Program-made: the position numbers and the translations under genes
From: an uncultured Butyricimonas sp.
Lineage (GTDB): Bacteria; Bacteroidota; Bacteroidia; Bacteroidales; Marinifilaceae
Assembly (NCBI GenBank): GCA_944321845.1
Contig: CALUMT010000014.1
Location: forward strand, 39,792-103,791
Length of the DNA: 64,000 bases
Reading direction: 5' to 3'
Part shown: positions 8,037 through 16,048 of the stretch, piece after piece
How the letters are laid out: each line of letters opens with the position of its first letter
Position numbering within the stretch: the first letter of the stretch is position 1
The notes under the pieces: generated by a model
Told to the model about the DNA's origin: nothing
What the model saw: the letters and a program-made list of their open reading frames with translations, nothing else
Databases searched by the model: none

Positions 8037-9224
8037 ATGGCAAGTACATGTAAAGGTATTATCGGTATCCTCACGGGAGGAGGAGATGTGCCGGGACTGA
8101 ACCCGGCAATCAGGGCCGTAACCATCCGAGCTCTAAGGGAAGGCTACAAAGTTATCGGAATCCGTCGAGGCTGGAAGGGATTGGTGGACGTTATCCGGGA
8201 TAAAGACGCGGACAATTCCAACAACTATTTCGAGTTGACGGAAGAAATCGTGAACAAGGCCGGCCGGACAGGCGGGACCTTCCTGCACACTTCACGTACA
8301 CGGGCTTCCCATATCCCGCTGGAGGCAGTGCCCCCACATCTAAAGGATAAATACACGGACAAGATCAACGACTTAACCCCGGAGGTCCTGAAAAACCTCG
8401 AATTTATCGGTATCAATTACCTGATTCCCATCGGGGGTGACGACACGTTGAGCTATGCCGTCCGGTTAAGCCAAGAAGGGGTGAAAGTGGTCGCTATCCC
8501 GAAAACCATGGACAATGATGTTCCGGGAACCGATTACTGTATCGGTTTCAGCACATGCATCACCCGTACCATCGAGCTGACCCACGATCTTCGCACCTGT
8601 GCCGGTTCCCATGAACGTATCCTCGTGCTGGAAGTTTTCGGACGTTATGCCGGTTTCACGGCCATGCTGCCCACGTTGGCCGGTGCTGCCAACCGTTGCG
8701 TCATCCCGGAATACCAGTTCGACATCGAACGCTTGGCCGAATTGCTCTGCCAGGACCGCTACACGAACCCGAGCAAGTATTCCGTGGTCCTGGTCTCAGA
8801 GGGAGCCACCTACCGGGGCGGACAGATGATGTTCCAAAGCGAGGAAACGGATATGTTCGGGCACAAGAAACTGGGCGGAATCGGGGATTATGTCTCCAAC
8901 GAACTGAAAGCCTTGTCTTCCCGCTACAATAATGGAGAAACGGTCAATGTGATCAACCAGAAGTTAGGATATCTGGTACGTTGCGGAAACCCTGATGCCC
9001 TGGACTCCATTGTCCCGATGGCTTACGGGAACTTGGCCCTGGACCTGATATCCAAAGGACTGCATGGACGACTCGTCATCCTGCGCAACGGGCGATACGA
9101 CAACGCTCCTATCGAAATCATCACGAGCAGCAAGAAAATCGTGAACATCGAAAAATTCTACAACACGGACCGTCTGCGTCCCAAATACAAATCCTTCGAG
9201 TTCATGCCGCAAATGATATTATAA
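8037..9224 (+). CDS. pfkA: 6-phosphofructokinase, predicted pyrophosphate-dependent
   Basis: A 395-residue phosphofructokinase-A superfamily enzyme that makes fructose 1,6-bisphosphate in glycolysis. The glycine-rich phosphate loop ILTGGGDVPG (11-20) and the catalytic PKTMDND (155-161) are clear. Two positions separate ATP from PPi users. E. coli ATP-PFK has Gly104 in GGDGS and Gly124 in PGTIDND, whereas this protein has GGDDT with D136 and PKTMDND with K156. From established PFK work this Asp/Lys pair marks pyrophosphate-dependent enzymes, so the phosphoryl donor is probably PPi. Length exceeds the 320-residue ATP enzyme, which fits the PPi/long clades. It is monocistronic between a promoter and a strong terminator. 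Confidence 0.88.
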   Translation: MASTCKGIIGILTGGGDVPGLNPAIRAVTIRALREGYKVIGIRRGWKGLVDVIRDKDADNSNNYFELTEEIVNKAGRTGGTFLHTSRTRASHIPLEAVPPHLKDKYTDKINDLTPEVLKNLEFIGINYLIPIGGDDTLSYAVRLSQEGVKVVAIPKTMDNDVPGTDYCIGFSTCITRTIELTHDLRTCAGSHERILVLEVFGRYAGFTAMLPTLAGAANRCVIPEYQFDIERLAELLCQDRYTNPSKYSVVLVSEGATYRGGQMMFQSEETDMFGHKKLGGIGDYVSNELKALSSRYNNGETVNVINQKLGYLVRCGNPDALDSIVPMAYGNLALDLISKGLHGRLVILRNGRYDNAPIEIITSSKKIVNIEKFYNTDRLRPKYKSFEFMPQMIL

Positions 9225-9230
9225 AAAGAC

Positions 9231-9253
9231 AGGGGAGGTGAAAGACCTCCCCT
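9231..9253. terminator. Hairpin between convergent pfkA and metallophosphoesterase genes
   Basis: AGGGGAGGT (9231-9239) pairs perfectly with ACCTCCCCT (9245-9253) around GAAAG. It sits between two convergent genes and may end both transcripts. Confidence 0.75.
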
Positions 9254-9276
9254 ATTCTTACAAAGTTATGCCAAAC

Positions 9277-10215
9277 TTATTTTTTGCGCTCTACCACATG
9301 TAACACTCGCCCTTCCTTATCCAACATGTAAAAGCGTAAATCCTTAGCGGAAGCGGAGCAAACCGAGAATCCCGTCTCGCCACTGCAGAACACCGTACCC
9401 TCCGTCGGTTTCACTTTCCGGCTCAGGGAAGCGGAAGTGTTCACGATATAATCAATCGAAGAATCGGTGCGACGGATATGTTGGTAATTATGGATGTGCC
9501 CACAGATGTACATATCCACGTTATGTTTCTTCAAAATGGTATTTACCCGTTGCTGCATATCCGTACGTTCGCTCTCGGACTTACTGGTCTGGGCGTAAAT
9601 CGGGTGATGTCCCATGACAATCGTCCAGGTCGAGTGATTCACGGAGAGAAGCGAATCCAACCATTGCAACTGTTTCCGATTCTCCTGTTTAACCGCATCT
9701 GGATAAGTATCATCCTCTTCCCGGTACTTATCGATCAACGGAGTCGTGTCGATAAAGATCAGCCGCACGGTTGCACCATCATCCGTCCGATATAACTTCG
9801 TGTAATAACGCCCCGGCATACACCAACGACGACTTACCCGAGTATAATCCAATACGGCCTGCGTGTTGCCGCGATACTCATGATTACCCATAACAGGAAA
9901 CCATTCCACCATCAACTCCGGGTGAGCGTATACCAACTCGTAATTCGTCATCCATAACGGATCATTCACGCTGGCTACCCCCTCGAAATGGTGTACATCA
10001 CCCAAAGCGGCAACGAACTCAAAACCGATAATCCCTTCCATCTCGCCCATGCGTTCCGCGATAGGTTTCTGGTCATAATAACCGTTTCTACCCAAATCAT
10101 TCACCACGTAAAAATTGAAACGGTCATCCATTTCCTCCTTGGTCAATTCCCGGGGCTGGGCAAAACATCCCCATCCCCCGAGAATCAATAAGCAAATTAA
10201 TAACAATCTTTTCAT
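9277..10215 (-). CDS. Secreted calcineurin-like metallophosphoesterase
   Basis: A 312-residue exported phosphoesterase. The signal peptide runs to about residue 20 (LILGGWGCFAQ; a lipobox-like GWGC is also possible). The di-metal motifs are present in order: NDLGRNG (about 35), GDVHH (about 72), GNHEYRG (about 110), GHHPIYA (about 205) and GHIHNYQH (about 242). The GNHE and GHxH pattern fits purple-acid-phosphatase-like enzymes. It begins 9 bases after the TonB-dependent receptor gene, so the two are cotranscribed. The receptor may take up the product or a phosphorylated ligand; that link is inference from position. Confidence 0.9.
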   Translation of the reverse strand: MKRLLLICLLILGGWGCFAQPRELTKEEMDDRFNFYVVNDLGRNGYYDQKPIAERMGEMEGIIGFEFVAALGDVHHFEGVASVNDPLWMTNYELVYAHPELMVEWFPVMGNHEYRGNTQAVLDYTRVSRRWCMPGRYYTKLYRTDDGATVRLIFIDTTPLIDKYREEDDTYPDAVKQENRKQLQWLDSLLSVNHSTWTIVMGHHPIYAQTSKSESERTDMQQRVNTILKKHNVDMYICGHIHNYQHIRRTDSSIDYIVNTSASLSRKVKPTEGTVFCSGETGFSVCSASAKDLRFYMLDKEGRVLHVVERKK

Positions 10216-10224
10216 CGTATTTCT

Positions 10225-13026
10225 TTAAAAGTTAACCTTAAAACCGATATTGAATTTCGGTCCGTAATATTCTACCTGCTTCGTCAGATCAGATTTCCCC
10301 TGGTAATATCTCAACGGTTGATTCAGTAAATTGGTTGCCTCACCGTAAATCGTGTAATGCTTGGCAAATGTGTAGCTGATATTGGCATCCAGGTAATTTA
10401 CCTTATCATAGTAGGAATCCTCAAACGGGGTACTTCCGAACTCATCGATAAAATCACCGGCAAAGTTATAAGAAGCACGGACATTTAAGCCATTCCGCTC
10501 GAAATAAAGGGATACATTGGCCAAATGTTCCGGAGAACCGGGTAACGGAAGGTCCTCGTTCTCGAGCACGTTTCCTTCTTCATCTTCCCGTTCCAACTTG
10601 AAGTCGGTAATCTTGGAATGCGTGTAGGTATAGTTGGCATACAAGCCGAAATATTTCAAGCAAGGAGCGATGAAAGCGAAATCCTTTTGCCAGGCGAATT
10701 CCAATCCCCACAAATCAGCCTTACCGGCATTCATCGGTATGGACATTTCATCGTAAGCAATACCCTCATAAGTACCGTCAACCCAATTCTGCTCCACGAT
10801 AAAATCCTTGATCGCCTTGTAATAGAAGCCGGCAGAAACAATACCGAAATCAGCAAAGGTATAATCTACGGCGAAGTCAATATTATGGGAAAGCGTAGCA
10901 TCCAATTCCGGGTTTCCGACAGAAAGTTCGGTCTTGCCATCCTTGGTCTCGATGCTCACGTGAGGAACCAGATCAAAGTATTTCGGACGGGCAATGGTAT
11001 TGGTGTATGACAAACGGAAAGCCAAGTCGTCATCAAGTGCGTATTTTACCAGCACCGAAGGCAACACGTTCAGGTAATTATCCGTGCAATCCGGGGTGTC
11101 GTTCAATTCAATGGCATCCGTATCATCATTAACCACCAGTTGTTTCCCCTGGTATCTCAAATGAGTGTTCTCCAAACGTACACCCACCATAGCCTGCAAT
11201 TTATTACTGAAATTATGGTCGTAACGAAGATAACCGGAAGTCACCGTTTCATGGGCATCAAAAATCTCTCCCAGCTCTTCCTTGTTCTCCTCCTTCTCGA
11301 ACAAAGAACTGTTGTTCAAGTCCAACTTGCCCAAGAATTCTTTTGTCACGAAAGTACCGGCCTCGTAATTATCCATGTAGAAGTCTGAACGGGTCTGGTC
11401 TTTCAGGGCCGCAAAAGCATCCGAATCAAAATCCTCGTTTACGGGAGAATAATCATAAAATTCCAAGTCTCTTTTCTTTCTCTTATCCGCGATTTTCGCA
11501 CCCAGACGAAGATTATTCACGAGATTTCCCATTCGAATCGGGATATTCAAATTAATGCTTCCCTTCAAATCATCCTCGGAGATATCCTCCTGTTGCTCGG
11601 TCAATTCATCCAACTCGTAACCGGCAGCAGCACCCAGCAACATATCCTCGGCATTGGCAGGGGTCATGTGCGGCTCTCTCAAATCGGACAAATCCGGGGT
11701 AAAGTTCACCACCTCTTTCTTGTAAGCGATATAGCGTTCGTTGGGACGTTCCTCCGTGGCCCGGGCGTAAGAAAAATTCCAGTTCAACAAAGTAGTTCCA
11801 AACAAATGTTCACCATTCAAGGCAAAATCCATGGTCTGTTGAAGTTCCAGACGAGCGTTGTTCTCTGTACCACCTTTGGTCTGGAAAACCACCTCTTCGG
11901 CCTCACCCTTTTCATTCAGATCCTTGATACTTTGGCGATACCGGTTTTCCCAGTCATTCCGGCGATTATAGATACCCTTGAAATCCAACCGATGATTGGG
12001 ATTAAACTTGTAATCCAAGGAAAGAGAATAGCTCTGACGTTCACGATGAACGAAATATTGGCGGATCTCGTAATTCGTGACGTATTCTTTTCCTTCATCA
12101 TCCTTTTTCCACTCGAACTCCGCGTTATCGGAACCAATCGGATTATTCTGGTAAGACGCGGAAAGGATCATACCCAATTTGTTGTTGAAGAAATTATCAC
12201 CATACGTCAAACCGACATTCAACTGCAACTTATCGGAAATCAGGTTATATCCCGTTCCCAACGTGGCATTGATCATTCTTTTAACCGGGGAACTCTTGGT
12301 CACCAGATTCACGGAACCACCGATGGCATCCGCATCCATATCAGGCGTAACCACCTTGTTCACGACAATCGTCTGAATCATGTCCGCCGGGATCAAATCC
12401 AATTGCACGTTGCGGATATCCCCCTCGGCTGAAGGCAAGCGATTGCCATTGATTGTCACGGAACTGAAATCAGGAGAAGTACCGCGAATCTGCCCGAAGC
12501 GAGCCTCTCCCTGGTCGTACTGCACGTTAATACCCGGAATACGCTTCATGGCATCCCCGATATTGGCATCCGGGAAACGTCCCACCTGGTCGGCAGAAAC
12601 GACATCTCTCAAATTCAAACTGTTCTTCCGGTAACTCGTTGCCCGCTGGTATCCCCAGAAAGTACCCCCGACAAACACGGAACTCAACAATTTATTATCA
12701 CTCGCCAGTTTAATATTCTTTTCCAAGGTCTTCCCAGCTTCAATAGTCACGCTCTCACGTACGGTTTTATATCCCACGTAACTTACTTTCAGGTGGTATT
12801 TTCCCTCAGAGATTTTCGGGAACACGTAAAAACCGTTAATATCGCTCACGATCCCCGTCTTCAACTCCTCCAAGTAAATCGTTGCTCCCGGTAAAACCAT
12901 CCCGGTCTGATCAGTTACACGTCCGCGCAAAACTCCATTTTTACCCTGCGCGCAGACACTTGAACACAACACGCTAAATATCCCCGCAACTAACACGAGA
13001 ATAACACACATTTTCATCGATTTCAT
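10225..13026 (-). CDS. TonB-dependent outer-membrane receptor
   Basis: A 933-residue receptor. It has a signal peptide (1-26), a carboxypeptidase-regulatory-like beta-sandwich (about 33-113), a plug domain (about 140-250, with GDAMKRIPGINVQYDQG) and a beta-barrel ending in the aromatic terminal VNF. The N-terminal sensor (STN) domain of FecA-type transducers is missing: the beta-sandwich follows the signal peptide directly. An ECF sigma and FecR lie just upstream on the same strand and a secreted metallophosphoesterase just downstream. The substrate cannot be inferred; the phosphatase hints at a phosphate-bearing ligand. Confidence 0.93.
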   Translation of the reverse strand: MKSMKMCVILVLVAGIFSVLCSSVCAQGKNGVLRGRVTDQTGMVLPGATIYLEELKTGIVSDINGFYVFPKISEGKYHLKVSYVGYKTVRESVTIEAGKTLEKNIKLASDNKLLSSVFVGGTFWGYQRATSYRKNSLNLRDVVSADQVGRFPDANIGDAMKRIPGINVQYDQGEARFGQIRGTSPDFSSVTINGNRLPSAEGDIRNVQLDLIPADMIQTIVVNKVVTPDMDADAIGGSVNLVTKSSPVKRMINATLGTGYNLISDKLQLNVGLTYGDNFFNNKLGMILSASYQNNPIGSDNAEFEWKKDDEGKEYVTNYEIRQYFVHRERQSYSLSLDYKFNPNHRLDFKGIYNRRNDWENRYRQSIKDLNEKGEAEEVVFQTKGGTENNARLELQQTMDFALNGEHLFGTTLLNWNFSYARATEERPNERYIAYKKEVVNFTPDLSDLREPHMTPANAEDMLLGAAAGYELDELTEQQEDISEDDLKGSINLNIPIRMGNLVNNLRLGAKIADKRKKRDLEFYDYSPVNEDFDSDAFAALKDQTRSDFYMDNYEAGTFVTKEFLGKLDLNNSSLFEKEENKEELGEIFDAHETVTSGYLRYDHNFSNKLQAMVGVRLENTHLRYQGKQLVVNDDTDAIELNDTPDCTDNYLNVLPSVLVKYALDDDLAFRLSYTNTIARPKYFDLVPHVSIETKDGKTELSVGNPELDATLSHNIDFAVDYTFADFGIVSAGFYYKAIKDFIVEQNWVDGTYEGIAYDEMSIPMNAGKADLWGLEFAWQKDFAFIAPCLKYFGLYANYTYTHSKITDFKLEREDEEGNVLENEDLPLPGSPEHLANVSLYFERNGLNVRASYNFAGDFIDEFGSTPFEDSYYDKVNYLDANISYTFAKHYTIYGEATNLLNQPLRYYQGKSDLTKQVEYYGPKFNIGFKVNF

Positions 13027-13035
13027 AAGAATTAC

Positions 13036-13575
13036 TTATTCGTAAATACTGTTTAATCTCACTCTTTGGAATAATTGTATTTGCTCATTTAAATCTTTCT
13101 TGCTTTGTTTCAAGGCCTCCTCAAAATCGAGGCTATCTTCTTCGATACAGGCAATCGCCACTTTAATGACATGTTCAAACAGCGAACGGTCTTTCACCGT
13201 GAAGCATCCTTTCCGCACCTTCGCCCGGAAATATTTTTCTATTCTCTTCACGGCATTGTAAACAACAGGTTTCTGGATTTGCGTGGAAACGGCGACATCC
13301 CCGCCCGTAACCTGAATCTTATGTAAATAACGTTCGTCCATCACGGAAAGCAAACAGGCTATTTCCCGACCGAAATTCGTCTCTTGAGCCTTGGCACAAT
13401 CATGTTCCAGGTAATCTTTCAAAGCCAACGCAAACTCCCAACCGGAAGATTTTTCATTAACAACAGCCCCACGGGATTCCTCACCAGAAATCTTTTCCGC
13501 TTTGGCCCAAACCTGCTGGGCTCTCATCGGAAAGTACGCAATAACCAATAATGTCAACAAAATAAGTGTTTTCAT
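13036..13575 (-). CDS. Small secreted protein of unknown function
   Basis: A 179-residue protein with a clear signal peptide (MKTLILLTLLVIAYFPMRAQ). The rest is mostly charged and helical, with three cysteines near residues 60-70 and 120-140 and a final stretch rich in Lys/Glu. I do not recognise a family. It lies 9 bases upstream of the TonB-dependent receptor and 149 bases downstream of fecR, so it probably belongs to the receptor's transport module, perhaps as a periplasmic or surface partner. Confidence 0.75.
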   Translation of the reverse strand: MKTLILLTLLVIAYFPMRAQQVWAKAEKISGEESRGAVVNEKSSGWEFALALKDYLEHDCAKAQETNFGREIACLLSVMDERYLHKIQVTGGDVAVSTQIQKPVVYNAVKRIEKYFRAKVRKGCFTVKDRSLFEHVIKVAIACIEEDSLDFEEALKQSKKDLNEQIQLFQRVRLNSIYE

Positions 13576-13724
13576 AACTCTATATCCTTTTTCAATTTCT
13601 ATCGCGAAAGAACAAGGGTTTTGTTACATGAAAATTACAATTCCGTGACATTAAAGTAAAATACTACCCCGTTACCATCAGTTCGGAAAACAAAAATACC
13701 AAGTCAAACACAAAATATTACTTC

Positions 13725-14633
13725 TCATGGTTTCAAATGAATACCCAACGTCCGATTAATAATATCCAATGCTTCCTTTAGATTCACGTCATGAAAAGTC
13801 ACTGTCAATTCCAAATTTTCCCAATCTCGAGAAACATTCACGTGTGCCCCATAATATGCATTCAATCGAGCCACGACCTCCCGTAATGGAGTGTGATCAA
13901 ATTTCAACACACCTGTTTTCCAGGATAATAGATTAACATCATCATACCGAGTAACCCGTAAGCTATCCTCTCCCTTCCGATAAGCAGCCGACATACCTTT
14001 TTCCAAAATCACCCTTTCATTCCCATCGCGAACAATAAACTCCACCCTCCCGCAAAGAACCCATATTTCTGTGCTTTCCCCTGTACTCTCCACTTGAACC
14101 TCTGTTCCCAATACCTTCAGCCGAGCCACGGACGTATTCACAATAAAAGGAAACTTGTTTACTCGTTTCACCTCAAAATAAGCCTTCCCAGACAAATTCA
14201 CTTCCCGCTCCTTTCGTCCGAACTTTTCCCTATAACATAACTCCGTTTCCCCGGCCAGGGTTACTCGGGAATTATCCGGTAACCAAACTGTCCTTATCTC
14301 ACCAATCTCAGTGGCCAACACCACCCGTTCATTCCGCGACCACCATCCAAACCCGATACATAACAATAGCGTTGCCGCTATCCCGGAACACAATCCTACC
14401 CGAAACGGATTCTGTACCTGAAAGCCCATACTTATCCATGCCTCTTTGGCATCAAATAACCCATAGCGATATCTTTTGGTTCCCAGTTCCAATTGCTGAC
14501 GAATACACTCTATTTCCTGGCAATGTATCTCATCATCTGCCATCCATCTTTCCACTCGCTTCCGTTCTCGTTCATCAGCCTCTCCCAATATATATTTTAT
14601 TAAAACTCGATTTTTCATCTTTTTATTATTCAC
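13725..14633 (-). CDS. FecR-family anti-sigma regulator
   Basis: A 302-residue membrane regulator. A short cytoplasmic anti-sigma region (RVLIKYILGEADERERKR) precedes one transmembrane helix near residues 80-98 (GIAATLLLCIGFGWW). The periplasmic FecR domain follows (GEIRTVWLPDNSRVTLAG, SGKAYFEV), then a C-terminal DUF4974/STN-like domain (LREVVARLNAYYGAHVNV). The first start is a GTG overlapping the sigma-factor stop (GTGA); an ATG at 14618 is the alternative. It should sequester the adjacent ECF sigma factor until an outer-membrane signal arrives. Confidence 0.93.
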   Translation of the reverse strand: MNNKKMKNRVLIKYILGEADERERKRVERWMADDEIHCQEIECIRQQLELGTKRYRYGLFDAKEAWISMGFQVQNPFRVGLCSGIAATLLLCIGFGWWSRNERVVLATEIGEIRTVWLPDNSRVTLAGETELCYREKFGRKEREVNLSGKAYFEVKRVNKFPFIVNTSVARLKVLGTEVQVESTGESTEIWVLCGRVEFIVRDGNERVILEKGMSAAYRKGEDSLRVTRYDDVNLLSWKTGVLKFDHTPLREVVARLNAYYGAHVNVSRDWENLELTVTFHDVNLKEALDIINRTLGIHLKP

Positions 14634-15142
14634 CCGAAAAAAAACAAATAAATCTTCACGGCAGCCTTTCTCAAAGCCTTTATTGCTTTACCTAAATGCA
14701 TCTCGACCGTTTTCTCGGATATATCAAACTTACAAGCGATATCCCGATACGACAACCCTTCCTGCTTTGCTGCCAACAAAATTTTCCGACGTTGTTCAGG
14801 CAAAGCATCTATCCAATCCCACAAACGGGCTTCCCGCTCTGCCAACTCTTGATTTTCCTCCTCATTCTCCGGTATCTCTTTCACCTCATCAAGCGATACC
14901 GTAACATGGGAACCACGAAGGCATTGCAAACATCTATTCCGAACACAAATAAACAAATATCCCTTCCAGTCCTTCACTTCACGCCCTTTTTCATCTTGTC
15001 CGATTTCCAACAATTCAACAAAAAGTTGCTGCACCACCTCCTTTGCATCATCCTCCGACCCCACGATTGTCCAGGCATACAGACACAACGGTCGATAATA
15101 TTCCCGGAACCCTTTTTCTATCAATCGTGTTGTTATCTTCAT
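14630..15142 (-). CDS. ECF-type RNA polymerase sigma factor
   Basis: A 170-residue sigma-70 family protein with region 2 (FREYYRPLCLYAWTIVGS, then EDDAKEVVQQLFVELL) and region 4 containing the helix-turn-helix (LSYRDIACKFDISEKTVEMH). The length and the region 2 plus 4 layout are those of extracytoplasmic-function sigma factors. It overlaps the fecR start by 4 bases, the normal sigma/anti-sigma coupling. Its likely targets are the downstream receptor genes. No TAnnTTTG element is clear upstream. Confidence 0.94.
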   Translation of the reverse strand: MKITTRLIEKGFREYYRPLCLYAWTIVGSEDDAKEVVQQLFVELLEIGQDEKGREVKDWKGYLFICVRNRCLQCLRGSHVTVSLDEVKEIPENEEENQELAEREARLWDWIDALPEQRRKILLAAKQEGLSYRDIACKFDISEKTVEMHLGKAIKALRKAAVKIYLFFFG

Positions 15143-15261
15143 AACTACACATGTATTATCTGATCTTTAAAAATTGTAACCTTAAAAACAAGTGGCAAAA
15201 GCAACCTCCAGAAATATCCAGAGCCTGCTTTTGCCTTCAATTAAGAACCATAGTCCAACCC

Positions 15262-15741
15262 TTATTCTTCATCCATTGAAGCATGCACCACAAAATGTGA
15301 GATATCATTAGCGTCTACGTAATCCGAATCCCCAAAACGAATATCCACCACCCATAAGTAAGTCTTACCTACATCTACGAATTCTGGGGTCGGAATCCAA
15401 AAATAATTATATTCTCCATTACGATCTTCTTGAACAAAACAATGATCATTCATTAAACGAGCATTCATCCGCACGTATAAACTATCCAGTTTAGACGTAC
15501 TTAAAGTATATTTTTGATGCAACAAATCTAAATCTTCATCAACCGGTCCACATAAATAAAATGATACATTTGCCGGAACTGACTCCATCATCAGATAATG
15601 ACCCGATAGAGTATCGTTTATAACAACTTGTTGCTGTAATAAACCAAAACCGACAATCCACTTCGGCGACCTTTCTTTATTGCACGCGTAACAAATTATC
15701 ACACCTGTGCACATTATCCAAAAAATTAATTTCATTACCAA
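15262..15741 (-). CDS. Small lipoprotein of unknown function
   Basis: A 159-residue protein with a lipoprotein signal (MVMKLIFWIMCTGVIICYAC, cleavage before the Cys at about 20). The mature part is rich in Asp, Tyr and Val and looks all-beta. No family is recognised. It lies between the TonB receptor/DUF4249 pair and the sigma factor, downstream of the duplicated structured element described separately. It could be a surface-exposed partner of either receptor. Confidence 0.65.
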   Translation of the reverse strand: MVMKLIFWIMCTGVIICYACNKERSPKWIVGFGLLQQQVVINDTLSGHYLMMESVPANVSFYLCGPVDEDLDLLHQKYTLSTSKLDSLYVRMNARLMNDHCFVQEDRNGEYNYFWIPTPEFVDVGKTYLWVVDIRFGDSDYVDANDISHFVVHASMDEE

Positions 15742-15818
15742 TATCTCATATAAATTATATCAACATTATAATGGAACCCGTAACGGCAGTTACCTTGGGG
15801 ATTCTCGTTTTTAGATAT

Positions 15819-16018
15819 GGTAACTCTAATCTTAAATGAGATTAGAGTTACCCATTACAACCGACATTCTCAATAAACGTGTTTTTACTCTCAACATATT
15901 GTAGATACTCAGCAGGAATCTACTCTTTATCTATAAACCATATCAGAAAAATTAAATCATCCATACTATATTGTAACGTTTTCAATATAAAGAGTAGAAA
16001 AGGTCATAAAACCCCTAC
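15819..16018. repeat. Structured intergenic element, copy A
   Basis: The roughly 300-base gap between the receptor and lipoprotein genes is almost filled by this element. It begins with a perfect 14-bp hairpin (15819-15832 with 15839-15852, loop TAAATG). A conserved 35-base segment follows, starting at the hairpin's 3' end (15847-15881, core CCGACATTCTCAATAA). Next is a second hairpin (GTAGAT/ATCTAC, about 15900-15922). The element ends with CATAAAACCCCTAC (16005-16018). Copy B at 19707-19886 has the same layout with different stem sequences. Confidence 0.6.
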
Positions 16019-16048
16019 TCAAAATACATTTCTTTTCCTGTAAAATAA

